Of a DNA stretch of 64,000 bases, positions 24,925 through 34,753 are shown one piece after another. Numbering within the stretch: position 1 is the stretch's first letter; the number at the start of each line of letters is the position of its first letter. The notes under the pieces were generated by a model. It had not been told where the DNA came from, made no database searches, and worked only from the letters and a program-made list of their open reading frames with translations. The DNA comes from Pedobacter sp. BS3 (GTDB lineage Bacteria; Bacteroidota; Bacteroidia; Sphingobacteriales; Sphingobacteriaceae): positions 62,001 to 126,000 of the forward strand of contig NZ_VTRT01000006.1 in NCBI RefSeq assembly GCF_008274585.1. Reading direction: 5' to 3'. The translations under genes and the position numbers were made by a program.

Positions 24925-24971
24925 CGGATTGCAGATCCGGGGTGATAGGCATCGGGATTGCAAATCCCGAT
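24925..24971. repeat. Two REP-like palindromes with GCA-type loops
   Basis: CGGAT-TGCAG-ATCCG (24925-24939) and ATCGGGATT-GCA-AATCCCGAT (24951-24971) lie just after galM. They share the layout and the ATTGCA core of the cluster at 57939-58064, so they belong to one dispersed family. They may also serve as a terminator between the convergent genes. Confidence 0.6.
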
Positions 24972-25008
24972 GAGCGAACTTCGGGGTTTCGCTTCGCTCA
25001 ATTTCCAC

Positions 25009-28000
25009 TCAAAAGAACGCTCTGACCTGCACGCCACCGGTATGAATAACATTCACACCCGGCGATTTCCTTCCCTCATAAGTAACGCTCAGCTGGATGC
25101 CATTAGCTACCGAACGTTGCAAGCCGGCATTCCAAACCATATTATTGCCCGGCTGTAAGCCATCTAATAATTCATACGATACCGGCGAGTTGGTAGTGCC
25201 CGTATATCTGTTTTTGACCATGTTGAGCTGGGCGGTCAGCACACCTTTTTTAAGAATATTATATCGCGTTTCAGCACCGATACGCAGGTTGTTATTCTTT
25301 TCTCCTCCAAGCAGTGCGCTGTTTTGCTGCCGTCCGTATGTTCCCGAAAAGGTTAGCCGGAAGTTGGTATTAAACAGGTAGCTTAATTCCGGCTTTAGCT
25401 CATTAAACCGGATGGCATAATTGTTTTGAGTAAATAATTCAGAATCATAGCGTTTATTGCCGCGATTAAAGCTCACGGTCAGGCTGGTTTTTTGCACCAG
25501 GTTCCAGCGTAAGCGCAGGCCGGCTTCGGTACGTTTACGGGTATCAAAACCATTGGTTAACAGCGCCTTACTGCCATTTTGCTGCACATTGATATCAATA
25601 CCATACACCGGGTCATTCCGGTTAAAGAACAACGTATTTCTGAAATAAGAATTCAGTGAGATTAAATCAGCAGCGTCAATATGCGTATCTATCGGATTAT
25701 AAGCGGCAAAACCGTTTTCGCCGGTAAACTTACGGTCTATTTTAAGCTCGGTCTGGCTGGAGAATTTTGCCACCAGCTTGCCCATTCCCTGCTTGCTTTT
25801 AATAACAGCCGAAGGCTGTAAGCGCAACGTCTGGTTAACCGATGTGTATCGGGTGCTGATAAACTCGTTGGTTACCTGGTAAATGCGGATGTACCGGGCC
25901 TGGTCAGGATAGCGGGCAATTTCAAACTCGTTCAGCTCCTTAATACCATTCTGGTTATAATCTACCCAGGCATACACACCCTGGCCTGCCTGAACTTCCA
26001 GGTAAGTAAATTCGCGTTTCGGCTCCTGGCCGGTTCCCAGCTCATAAAACGTGTAGCTGTTTATCAATCCCTTAAAGGCATTGAGGGTATATTCAGCCCG
26101 GCCCAGCAGGGTACTTTCGTTCTGTTTGGCAACAAACTGCCGGTAATCTACATTGCGGTACGTAGCCGAGACCGATAATATAGAGTTGGGATTTTTATTC
26201 AGCTCCAGTCCGCTTTCTATCACATCGGCTACCGATGAACGCAGCAAGGCATCGTCGGAAGGCAATTTATCATAACGCCGGCTATATTCCAACCGGAATT
26301 TAGCGCCCTTACCAATACTGTTGTTGGTATAAAGCTTATATTGTGTAAAGGCGAAGCTGCTTAAATCCAGCAGGTTAGTTGTTTTACTCTCGCTGCGGTT
26401 ATTTTCCTGCTGCAGGTTAACGCCGATGACCCAGCTATCTAATTTACGGCTTACATCGGCAGTTTGCCTGAAAAACCGGGCATTATTTAAAATTGATGAT
26501 GAATGGAGCAGGTTCCCGGTATAGCTTACGCGATAATTCCCCACGCTGTACATCCCGGTAACCGCATGCTGCAAACCCGAATAAACCTCGCTGCGGTTAA
26601 ATGAGGTAAGCTGGTAGTTGATTTGCCGGGTCTCGCTTTTAACCAAACCCACGCTGAAACTTCCCAAACGTTCGGCAACGGCGCTGGTATCCAAGCCATA
26701 TAAGTTAAAATCACGCTCAAACTCTACCGGACGGTAACGCTCTATCGCTTTAAAATTCGCACCGGTAAGCTCTATATTCAGCTTGGTTTTCAGCTTTAGC
26801 CCGGTGCTGTCAGAACCGGAAAGCCGGCTTTCATTCTCGCCATATACCCGGTAAGCTATACCGTGGTTTTGCTGATTGCCGGTGGTTGAAAACAGGTTTA
26901 CATCGTTATTGCTGAATGCAATTTCATGACTTAACAAGGTATGTTTGTTTGGCCGGTAATCGTTAGCCAGTGTTATTAATTGCTGTTTTTTAGGAGTAAC
27001 CAGCAAAGTCACCGGCTCATAATCGCCTTGTTTTACGCCACCCACAGGCGCTACAAATTCAAATACCCGTCCATTGGCTGCCGACGACGTATTTAAACGG
27101 TAATTTCCGTTGCCGGAACCTACGTACGAGAACCCCAGGCGGTATTTTGCCAGTTGCGGGTCGGTGGAATAGACATACACATTCTGGTTGCCCAGCGTAT
27201 CAATTTTTTTGTACAGAATTTCATTGGTATTAAAGGGCACGCTATCGGCATTGAGATAATACGCCTGGCTGATGTTATTGCCGATGCCTTTTAAAAACTG
27301 CTTTTCATTGTCAGAAAGTGTTTGCAGAAATGGCTGATTAGGGTTATCCTGCTCGTTGTAATAATTGAGTCTGAATGCCAGCTTTCGGCCTTTGGCTTCC
27401 TGGTTAAAATAGGTCAGCGTGCGGGCATAATTCTTATCCGAATACTCAAATTCAACAATAATGCGGCTGTTTTGCGTAATAATGCGTTTGGGTGTAAACG
27501 TTAATTCCGAAGTATTGTAGTCAATCACGTAATCATTCTCCTGACCGCGAACAAGCAGTTGTCCGTCTAAATACACACGCTCCGAACCGGAAAGAATAAT
27601 GATGTACTGCTCGCCATTATTTCCGCTTAAGCGATACGGCCCCTGGTTGCTTTCGACGCCGTTAATCGAATTTCGAGCCCATCGACCCTTGGCGACTGCG
27701 GCGGCCAGCGTGGTTTTAAAATCCCAGCCTTTCACTTTATATGCTGTGCTTATTTCGCCGCCCTGGGTACGTTTAAAGAAATTCATGAAATAACTGTCCG
27801 GTCGCCGCAGCTCATAATCGCCGGCTATTAACGAGGTGGAGCGTCGCTTAAGCTGGATAAAAACCTTATCAAAATCATTGATTTGCTGGGTATTGCCTTC
27901 GGGCTGTATCGGGATATTATCATCCGAAATGGCTGCCAGTATCTCGATATCGTTAGACAGCTTGCCCGATAATTGCAGCACCATGTTCGAGTTAACCGAA

Positions 28001-28458
28001 AGGTCCTGGTTATTGCCAAAGCCAATGCTTCGCGATAAGCTGCCGCTCTTAGACAAATTCCCAAGATTGAACAAGGTGTTTTCCGGTTTACTAACCTTAT
28101 ACACGTATTGGTCGCGGTTATCAATAACACTTTCGCTGATGATGGCCGGGTCTTTATTAAAATACTTCCGCGAAAAAAGGAAAGGGAACGTACGGTATTC
28201 AATCCATACGCTTTGAAGCTGGGGCTTTACCTTCCAGATGAGCAGGGCCTTTTCGGGCACAAGCCGGTAGATTGCCGTATCAATTTGTACGCTGTCTGCA
28301 CTTTTTACGGTAACCGAGCCTGGAACGAGGCTCAGCGTATCAATTACAATAGAATCGGTTTGTACCGTAATCCGTTTTTTACGCCACGATGTTTGCCCCC
28401 GTGCCGGCGCACTGAACATCCACAAGGCAAGCACCAACAAAATAAAGCGTACATACAT
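25009..28458 (-). CDS. Large predicted outer-membrane protein, unknown function, coupled to histidine kinase
   Basis: A 1149-residue exported protein (signal peptide ends near APARGQ). It has almost no hydrophobic helices but many alternating strands over the second half, ending GVQVRAFF with a terminal aromatic, so it is probably an outer-membrane beta-barrel with a large N-terminal periplasmic part. Recognisable stretches are SDDNIPIQPEGNTQQINDFD and GSERVYLDGQLLVRGQENDY, the latter recalling repeats in the type IX protein SprA. One EF-hand-like loop, DYNQNGIKELNE, lies at about 833-844. Its ATG overlaps the TGA of the upstream histidine kinase gene (TGATG), so the two proteins should be made in linked amounts. 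I do not know a function. Confidence 0.8.
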   Translation of the reverse strand: MYVRFILLVLALWMFSAPARGQTSWRKKRITVQTDSIVIDTLSLVPGSVTVKSADSVQIDTAIYRLVPEKALLIWKVKPQLQSVWIEYRTFPFLFSRKYFNKDPAIISESVIDNRDQYVYKVSKPENTLFNLGNLSKSGSLSRSIGFGNNQDLSVNSNMVLQLSGKLSNDIEILAAISDDNIPIQPEGNTQQINDFDKVFIQLKRRSTSLIAGDYELRRPDSYFMNFFKRTQGGEISTAYKVKGWDFKTTLAAAVAKGRWARNSINGVESNQGPYRLSGNNGEQYIIILSGSERVYLDGQLLVRGQENDYVIDYNTSELTFTPKRIITQNSRIIVEFEYSDKNYARTLTYFNQEAKGRKLAFRLNYYNEQDNPNQPFLQTLSDNEKQFLKGIGNNISQAYYLNADSVPFNTNEILYKKIDTLGNQNVYVYSTDPQLAKYRLGFSYVGSGNGNYRLNTSSAANGRVFEFVAPVGGVKQGDYEPVTLLVTPKKQQLITLANDYRPNKHTLLSHEIAFSNNDVNLFSTTGNQQNHGIAYRVYGENESRLSGSDSTGLKLKTKLNIELTGANFKAIERYRPVEFERDFNLYGLDTSAVAERLGSFSVGLVKSETRQINYQLTSFNRSEVYSGLQHAVTGMYSVGNYRVSYTGNLLHSSSILNNARFFRQTADVSRKLDSWVIGVNLQQENNRSESKTTNLLDLSSFAFTQYKLYTNNSIGKGAKFRLEYSRRYDKLPSDDALLRSSVADVIESGLELNKNPNSILSVSATYRNVDYRQFVAKQNESTLLGRAEYTLNAFKGLINSYTFYELGTGQEPKREFTYLEVQAGQGVYAWVDYNQNGIKELNEFEIARYPDQARYIRIYQVTNEFISTRYTSVNQTLRLQPSAVIKSKQGMGKLVAKFSSQTELKIDRKFTGENGFAAYNPIDTHIDAADLISLNSYFRNTLFFNRNDPVYGIDINVQQNGSKALLTNGFDTRKRTEAGLRLRWNLVQKTSLTVSFNRGNKRYDSELFTQNNYAIRFNELKPELSYLFNTNFRLTFSGTYGRQQNSALLGGEKNNNLRIGAETRYNILKKGVLTAQLNMVKNRYTGTTNSPVSYELLDGLQPGNNMVWNAGLQRSVANGIQLSVTYEGRKSPGVNVIHTGGVQVRAFF

Positions 28459-31400
28459 CAGGAAGCCAGAACAAGAGTAATAAAAAATGTAGTGCCTTTA
28501 CCCGCTTCGGTTTTAAAGTGCACACTGCCCTGCATGTTTTCTATAGCTTGTTTTACAAATGCCAGTCCGAGGCCTGTGCCCGAAGTTTTGGTAGTAAAGT
28601 TAGGCGTGAATATCCGCTCACGCAATCCTTCGGGTATGCCGTTTCCGTTATCGTGGATGGCTATTTTTGCCAGGTTTTTGTCTTCAACAATATCAATACG
28701 GATGCTGCCTTCGCGACCTTCGGGTATGGCTTCTATACCGTTTTTTATCAGGTTGTTAAAGCACCGTAAAAGCTGGTCTTTATCGCCCTTAACCATTAAA
28801 TCCTGCTTTTTATGGGCGTTAAGCGTAATGTTAACATGCTCAACCTGCTGGTAAACGGCCAGCGATTTTTCTATGATGGCGTTCAGGTCAACTTCCTCAA
28901 GCGATGTTTCGGGCATCTTGGCAAAATTTGAGAACTCGGAGGCAATATGCGACAGGCTTTCTATCTGCTCAATAAATGATTTGCTGAACTTCTCGAATTT
29001 CTTATTGAAGTTAGGGTCATTCTCTTTATAGGATTTTTCGAGCAGCTGCACACCTAATTTTAAGGGCGTTAACGGATTTTTAATTTCGTGTGCTACCTGC
29101 TTGGCCATCTCTTTCCAGGCAATTTCCCGTTCAGACCGGGCCAGCTTTTGAGCGCTTTCTTCCAGCGCCTCTATCATGTTGTTGTATTCCTGTATCAGGC
29201 TGCCGATCTCGTCGTTCCGGTGCCAGGTAAGCGGTTCGTTTTTGCGGCCTATCCGGGTACGGTTAAGGCTTTGCTCTATCAGCGTTAGCGGATAGGTGAT
29301 CTGGTTGGCCATAAACACCGCGAAAAAGCCAATGGCTACAAATACCAGCGCATATACGTTAATAATGGTGTTCAGAAACTGCCCGATACGGCTTTCGTAT
29401 TCGTCAATATTAGAGTAATAAGGCAGGCCGAGGTATGCCACGGTTTCGTTGAACTTATTCCGGATGGGTTTGTATGCCGCCAGGTAATACATGCTGCCGA
29501 TATGCTGGTAATTGACGTACTCAGATTGCTGGAATTTGGCCAGGTGAATATAAGTTAACGCGTCCATGCGTGGCGATATCAGGCTGTACTCGTAAATTTT
29601 GGGTTGTGTGGTGTACAGCAGCCGCCCCTCGGTATCGTAATATTCCAGGTCTACGGCATTGCCATCTGCGAAAGCGTTAAAGATCTGCTCGTTAATGGCC
29701 AGCTCGCCATTGCTGAACAATTGCTTTTCAAAGCCGGCCACTATTTTATTGATGCTGCCCAGCAATGCTTCTTCCTGCTGGTCGCGGTACTGAATGCTGA
29801 TGCTGACGTAGGTGATGACGCCAACCAGCAGCAGTGTAGCCACCACGACCATAACCATAGATGCCTGTATGCGGGTTTTGTACAGGATGCGGGTTTGCGA
29901 GAGAAGATCTTTCCAGGTAAAGGTGTGCCTGATGAAATTAAAATCCCGCAAATGGTTCCACAGCCAGGTGATGCTGACGATGATGCCTGCGAAAAACAGC
30001 AGCACCAGGAAGAAGAACGATACCGATGCAATCTGCATCAGCCAGTTAATGTTGGCATGGCTAACCACAATCAGCTTGCGGCCGCTGGTTTGGTACAGCA
30101 GGTGGCTGTAGCCATTGCTGTCTGTAAAAACAAATTCTTTCAGCTTGCCCGGAAAATCGGTATTGACCAGGCTGTACACGTATTTCCCATACTGATTAAC
30201 CAGCTTGCCGTCATCATAAAAGGCATACGAATAATTTCGCATGATGTCGTTATCATCAATTTTGCCGTCTATCAATACTTTCGGAAATGAGTTCGGGTCG
30301 TCAAAGGCTTTTGATTTGAGCTCAATAACCAGGGTTCCTAACGACCGTCCGCCCTGCTGGATGGGTAACAAGGCGAAGTAGTTCTGGATGCCGAAAGTGT
30401 TGTTTACACGATAAAAATATTCGGAAACTTTTATTGAACCCGTAAATACCAGATTTTTAAAGTGTGATAACAGTGTTGAGCCGTTATTGAGGCTGTTGCC
30501 GTCGGCATCGTATTCAAAGGTTTTAAAATCATACCGCGACAGGTAGCCGTCGAAGTAAAAGCGTTGCAGCTTATTGCTTAACAGGCCGTTATCCTGCGAG
30601 TGCTGGTTGAAAAAATCAATGATCAGGTCGTCTTTCAGGATCTCTTTTTCCAGGTTGAAAAACAGCAATACGGTATTCGGGTCATCAGACGATTCCAGCT
30701 TCTGGGCGATTATTTTCCGCGATTCGCGTTCTTTCTGGTATTGAAATACCGATAGCTTCAGCGACGATATAATGGCGAATATCAGTACGGTAAAAACAAA
30801 TATCCCTAAATTAAATGAGGGTGTGGTTTTGAACATGTACCATCCCCTGATAAAAATGATAAGGAAAAACAGCAGGTAAAAGAAGTTAAAATCGCGTAAG
30901 CCGATACGAACAATGGTGATAAGTAAAATGCCCGACAGGAAAATAATAACCCGTTGTTTATTGGTCAGGTTGAGCCGGCGGCTTATTACCAGCACAATTT
31001 CTACAATGAGGTATAAATTAAGCACAGTGATACATAGCAGCACCACGCCAAGCCAGCTGAACCAGTTGAGATTTAGAATATTGCTTAAATCAAAGTTGAT
31101 GTTTGAATTGGTAATAAGCCCGTAAAAGATGTCGTTTACCTGTACCGCCACCAGCGAGATAAATATGCCCATCAGTAAAAATATGGCGGCACTTACCCAG
31201 GTGTTCAGCGGCCATTTAGATAATTTGATCTGGAACCGGTAGGTGTAAACAAACGATAAAAACCAGGTGGAGGCAATCAGGTTGAGCAGGAAATCGCCAA
31301 TGGACGGAAAGAAGAAGTTATCTGCAAAATACCTGGGGTCAAAAATGGTAATATCAAAGTATGTACTGAACCAGTTAAACTGCAGGCTCACCAGTCGCAG

Positions 31401-32201
31401 CGTTAAGAAATATGCAAACAATATGAGTATTGCCGTCTTCGGATGGCCTTTTGACACAATCCACGTGCATAAATAATTCATAAATATGCATGCGAACAAC
31501 ACGGCCATGCACCACATCCAGAGTTCCAGCTTGGAGTAGAACGTAGTGGTAATGGCCGATTTCAGCTTTACGGAAAACAGGTACTTGCCCTCTGCATTCC
31601 GGATATTATACACCTGCTTATCGGTAAGATTGGCAATGTCGAGGTTGCTGGTAGAAATGAGCCGGGATGAGAACTTATTGACCAAACCATACTGGTTCTG
31701 AAACGGGTAGCTGGATTTAATAGGGATATAACACACTGCCGAAAAAGCACCGTCGGAACGCTTAATGGCCTCATACCAGCCGTTTTGCCATTTGGTCAGG
31801 CTTACGCCTTCTTTCAGGCCGGCGTCGGTTTCGGGCACAATGCGGGTTTCGCCCCAAAATTCCAGCCGGCCATTACGGTAGGTGTATAAAAAAATGGATT
31901 GCTCTTTGCATAATTTGTTGATATTATGAATAGCAGCTTCGCCATTTCTATCCAGCGATTTCAGGCTTTGAAAATACTGCGGATCTGTAAGCAACGACTT
32001 GACGTAATTCTCTTTCTGCTGAAGCCTTTTCTCAATAATGCGGGCATCGCGTTCAAGAATTTCTTCCTTGTGAAACGTTAAGCTGATAGTAATAGCCGTT
32101 GCTGCAAAACTCAGCGTAAGCAGAAATAACAATAACCGTATTTTAAAGGGTGTACTCACAAGCGCTTTTGTAAAAATATCAATAAAACAGCAGAGGCTCA
32201 A
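28458..32201 (-). CDS. Giant membrane sensor histidine kinase (NtrY-like)
   Basis: A 1247-residue kinase. Reading order: a first membrane helix (about 18-38), an extracytoplasmic domain (40-225), eight further membrane helices (about 228-480), a second extracytoplasmic domain (about 480-720), a helix, then a helix near 790 with a third sensor domain, a last helix near 960, HAMP, and the kinase core. The phosphoacceptor is His1038 in QVAHEIKNPLTPLKL, a form typical of NtrB/NtrY kinases. The ATPase boxes are NNLIKNGIEA, DNGNGIP and GTGLGLAFVK. No response regulator is adjacent. The stop overlaps the start of the outer-membrane protein gene, which suggests the kinase monitors that protein or the cell surface. 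Confidence 0.92.
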   Translation of the reverse strand: MSLCCFIDIFTKALVSTPFKIRLLLFLLTLSFAATAITISLTFHKEEILERDARIIEKRLQQKENYVKSLLTDPQYFQSLKSLDRNGEAAIHNINKLCKEQSIFLYTYRNGRLEFWGETRIVPETDAGLKEGVSLTKWQNGWYEAIKRSDGAFSAVCYIPIKSSYPFQNQYGLVNKFSSRLISTSNLDIANLTDKQVYNIRNAEGKYLFSVKLKSAITTTFYSKLELWMWCMAVLFACIFMNYLCTWIVSKGHPKTAILILFAYFLTLRLVSLQFNWFSTYFDITIFDPRYFADNFFFPSIGDFLLNLIASTWFLSFVYTYRFQIKLSKWPLNTWVSAAIFLLMGIFISLVAVQVNDIFYGLITNSNINFDLSNILNLNWFSWLGVVLLCITVLNLYLIVEIVLVISRRLNLTNKQRVIIFLSGILLITIVRIGLRDFNFFYLLFFLIIFIRGWYMFKTTPSFNLGIFVFTVLIFAIISSLKLSVFQYQKERESRKIIAQKLESSDDPNTVLLFFNLEKEILKDDLIIDFFNQHSQDNGLLSNKLQRFYFDGYLSRYDFKTFEYDADGNSLNNGSTLLSHFKNLVFTGSIKVSEYFYRVNNTFGIQNYFALLPIQQGGRSLGTLVIELKSKAFDDPNSFPKVLIDGKIDDNDIMRNYSYAFYDDGKLVNQYGKYVYSLVNTDFPGKLKEFVFTDSNGYSHLLYQTSGRKLIVVSHANINWLMQIASVSFFFLVLLFFAGIIVSITWLWNHLRDFNFIRHTFTWKDLLSQTRILYKTRIQASMVMVVVATLLLVGVITYVSISIQYRDQQEEALLGSINKIVAGFEKQLFSNGELAINEQIFNAFADGNAVDLEYYDTEGRLLYTTQPKIYEYSLISPRMDALTYIHLAKFQQSEYVNYQHIGSMYYLAAYKPIRNKFNETVAYLGLPYYSNIDEYESRIGQFLNTIINVYALVFVAIGFFAVFMANQITYPLTLIEQSLNRTRIGRKNEPLTWHRNDEIGSLIQEYNNMIEALEESAQKLARSEREIAWKEMAKQVAHEIKNPLTPLKLGVQLLEKSYKENDPNFNKKFEKFSKSFIEQIESLSHIASEFSNFAKMPETSLEEVDLNAIIEKSLAVYQQVEHVNITLNAHKKQDLMVKGDKDQLLRCFNNLIKNGIEAIPEGREGSIRIDIVEDKNLAKIAIHDNGNGIPEGLRERIFTPNFTTKTSGTGLGLAFVKQAIENMQGSVHFKTEAGKGTTFFITLVLAS

Positions 32202-32331
32202 AACCCGAGGTGTAAATATCGTATATTTTAGGCTGAAAGCGATAGGGAAGCAGGACAGGTTTTACGTTGCAAGTTTATGTTGCGGGCAGGCATGAAGCAA
32301 CAAAGAACCAACAAAGCATAGAACGGGTCAG

Positions 32332-32365
32332 TTCCTTTCTTCTGCCAGCCGGCGAAAGAAAGGAA
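32332..32365. terminator. Hairpin downstream of pdxJ
   Basis: Stem TTCCTTTCTT (32332-32341) / AAGAAAGGAA (32356-32365) around a GC-rich loop, 9 bases beyond the pdxJ stop. No T-run follows on the minus strand, so its role as a terminator is uncertain. Confidence 0.4.
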
Positions 32366-32373
32366 TGAGGGCT

Positions 32374-33099
32374 TTACTTCGTAGCAGCCAGCTGCCGTAA
32401 ATACATCTGGATGGTATTTTCAAGGCCCAGGTAAAGTGCGTCGCAGATCAACGCATGGCCAATACTTACCTCAAGCAAACCGGGAATATTTTCTGCAAAA
32501 TAGTTCAGGTTATGCAGGTCGAGATCGTGACCGGCATTTAGTTCCAGGCCTAAGTTATTTGCCCGTTTTGCTGCCGCGATATAAGGCGCAATAGCTTGTT
32601 CCCTGTTTTGATGATAGCCTGAAGCATAGGCTTCGGTATAAAGCTCAATACGGTCTGTACCCGTTTCGGCAGCGCCCTCTACCATTTCCGGTACCGGATC
32701 AACAAAAATGGAGACGCGGATACCGGCACCCCGGAAAACGGCAACCATTTCTTTCAGGTAATCTTTATGCTTAACCGTATCCCAGCCATGATTAGAGGTT
32801 ATCTGGCCTTCGGCATCCGGAACAAGCGTAACCTGGGCCGGCGTATTAGCCAAAACCAGGTCTACAAATTTTTGCTCACGGCAATTGCCTTCAATATTAA
32901 GCTCGGTGCTGATATTTGCTTTCAGATCATACACATCCCGGTAACGGATATGGCGCTCGTCTGGCCGCGGATGCACCGTTATGCCTTGCGCACCGAAGCG
33001 CTCGCAATCTAAGGCTGTTTTTAACAGATCAGGATTATTACCACCACGGCTGTTGCGCAAAGTGGCTATTTTATTAATATTTACAGAAAGTTTTGTCAT
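32374..33099 (-). CDS. pdxJ: Pyridoxine 5'-phosphate synthase
   Basis: PdxJ condenses 1-deoxy-D-xylulose 5-phosphate with 3-amino-2-oxopropyl phosphate, the last ring-forming step of the DXP-dependent vitamin B6 pathway. A TIM barrel of 241 residues results from ATG 33099 ([20 protein letters not shown]), where family homology starts; the in-frame ATG eight codons upstream is likely unused. Conserved elements are [49 protein letters not shown] and LNAGHDLD. The active-site His and Glu residues are in place. It diverges from glyS. pdxA is not nearby. Confidence 0.96.
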   Translation of the reverse strand: MTKLSVNINKIATLRNSRGGNNPDLLKTALDCERFGAQGITVHPRPDERHIRYRDVYDLKANISTELNIEGNCREQKFVDLVLANTPAQVTLVPDAEGQITSNHGWDTVKHKDYLKEMVAVFRGAGIRVSIFVDPVPEMVEGAAETGTDRIELYTEAYASGYHQNREQAIAPYIAAAKRANNLGLELNAGHDLDLHNLNYFAENIPGLLEVSIGHALICDALYLGLENTIQMYLRQLAATK

Positions 33100-33226
33100 C
33101 GTTTGCCGAATTGTTTCCTGCAAAGTACGTACTTTAAGCAGAGTACTGCAAAACTAAACGACGGTGCTGCATGCTGTCCTAATCCGGGGCTGTATCTCTG
33201 GAACTAAACGGCATTGAATTTTATAT

Positions 33227-33234
33227 TATATTTG
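33227..33234 (+). promoter_or_regulatory. -7 promoter element (TATATTTG) of glyS
   Basis: A perfect TAnnTTTG box ends 7 bases before the glyS ATG at 33242, which predicts a leader of only a few bases. No clear -33 TTTG. Confidence 0.5.
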
Positions 33235-33241
33235 CCCCGTT

Positions 33242-34720
33242 ATGAGTAAAAACACCGACGAACTATTTAAAAACGTCATTTCACACGCCAAAGAATACGG
33301 CTTTGTATTTCAGTCAAGCGAAATTTACGACGGCCTGAGCGCCGTTTACGATTACGGACAGAACGGCTCAGAGCTAAAAAATAACATAAAAACCTATTGG
33401 TGGAAAAGCATGGTGCAAATGCATCAGAATATTGTTGGCATTGATGCCGCTATATTTATGCACCCAACCACCTGGAAAGCATCGGGACACGTTGACGGGT
33501 TTAACGACCCGATGATTGATAATAAGGATTCAAAAAAACGTTACCGGGCAGACCAGCTGCTGGAAGACCGGATTGCCAAATACCAGAACCAGGGTAAAAC
33601 GGATAAAGCAGAACAGCTACAAGCGGCAATGGATGCCGCGTTAAAAACGGATAACCTTACCGCTTTACGCGATCTGATCATCGGGCACGAAATTGCATGC
33701 CCCATTTCAGGAACCCGCAACTGGACGGATGTACGGCAGTTTAACCTGATGTTCTCTACCCAGTTTGGCGCCATGGCCGACGATGCCGAGGTGATTTACC
33801 TGCGTCCCGAGACCGCACAGGGTATCTTCGTCAACTTTTTGAATGTGCAGAAAACCGGCCGGATGAAAATTCCGTTTGGTATTGCGCAAATCGGGAAAGC
33901 CTTCCGTAACGAGGTAATAGCCCGCCAGTTTATTATGCGGATGCGTGAGTTTGAGCAAATGGAAATGCAGTTTTTTGTACGTCCCGGTACAGAGATGGAA
34001 TGGTACAACTACTGGAAGCAAACCCGCCTGAAATGGCACAAAGCGTTAGGCACAAACCCCGAAAAATACCGTTTTCACGATCATACCAAGCTGGCGCATT
34101 ACGCCAATGCCGCCGTGGATATTGAGTTTGAATTTCCGTTCGGCTTTAAAGAGGTAGAAGGCATACACAGCCGTACTGATTTTGACCTGAGCCAGCATCA
34201 GAAATACTCAGGAAAAAAAATGCAGTATTTTGATAACGATCTGAACGAAGAAGGTAAGCCTTACGGTAATTACGTGCCTTACGTTATTGAAACGTCCATC
34301 GGCTTAGACCGCATGTTCCTGCTTACGCTGGTTAATGCTTACGAGGAGCAGGATCTGAGCGAAGGCGATAAAAAAGACAGCCGTGTGGTGCTGAAATTGC
34401 ATCCTTGCCTGGCGCCTGTAAAAGCCGCTGTGTTCCCGCTTCTGAAGAAAGACGGCCTTCCGGAAAAAGCCCGTGAAATTGTAAGTCGCTTACAATTAGA
34501 TCATAACGTGGCTTATGAGGAAAAAGATGCTATCGGCAAACGTTATCGCCGGCAGGATGCTATTGGAACGCCGTTCTGCATTACGGTAGACCACCAGACA
34601 CTGGAAGACAACACCGTTACCATCCGCTACCGCGATAGCATGCAGCAGGAACGCGTTCCGGTTGATAACCTCGACCGCATGATCAGCGACCTGGTTAGCT
34701 GGAAAAACCTGCTGGCTTAG
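33242..34720 (+). CDS. glyS: Glycine-tRNA ligase (single-chain class II type)
   Basis: A 492-residue glycyl-tRNA synthetase of the alpha2, eukaryote-like type, not the alpha2beta2 form of enterobacteria. Class II motifs are visible: YLRPETAQGIFVNF and FRNEVIARQFIMRMREFEQM (motif 2), IETSIGLDRMFLL (motif 3), and the C-terminal anticodon-binding domain from about residue 370 with the ending NLDRMISDLVSWK. It opens a run of three same-strand genes, glyS-nadD-miaE, with gaps of 33 and 18 bases. Confidence 0.97.
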   Translation: MSKNTDELFKNVISHAKEYGFVFQSSEIYDGLSAVYDYGQNGSELKNNIKTYWWKSMVQMHQNIVGIDAAIFMHPTTWKASGHVDGFNDPMIDNKDSKKRYRADQLLEDRIAKYQNQGKTDKAEQLQAAMDAALKTDNLTALRDLIIGHEIACPISGTRNWTDVRQFNLMFSTQFGAMADDAEVIYLRPETAQGIFVNFLNVQKTGRMKIPFGIAQIGKAFRNEVIARQFIMRMREFEQMEMQFFVRPGTEMEWYNYWKQTRLKWHKALGTNPEKYRFHDHTKLAHYANAAVDIEFEFPFGFKEVEGIHSRTDFDLSQHQKYSGKKMQYFDNDLNEEGKPYGNYVPYVIETSIGLDRMFLLTLVNAYEEQDLSEGDKKDSRVVLKLHPCLAPVKAAVFPLLKKDGLPEKAREIVSRLQLDHNVAYEEKDAIGKRYRRQDAIGTPFCITVDHQTLEDNTVTIRYRDSMQQERVPVDNLDRMISDLVSWKNLLA

Positions 34721-34753
34721 TGTATTGATTTCAAGCTATGTGAAGCTGCTGCA

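Noticed and set aside
29604-30290. 228-codon plus-strand frame antisense to the giant histidine kinase
   Set aside because: His/Gln/Asp-rich with no motif and lies wholly inside a well-supported kinase gene.
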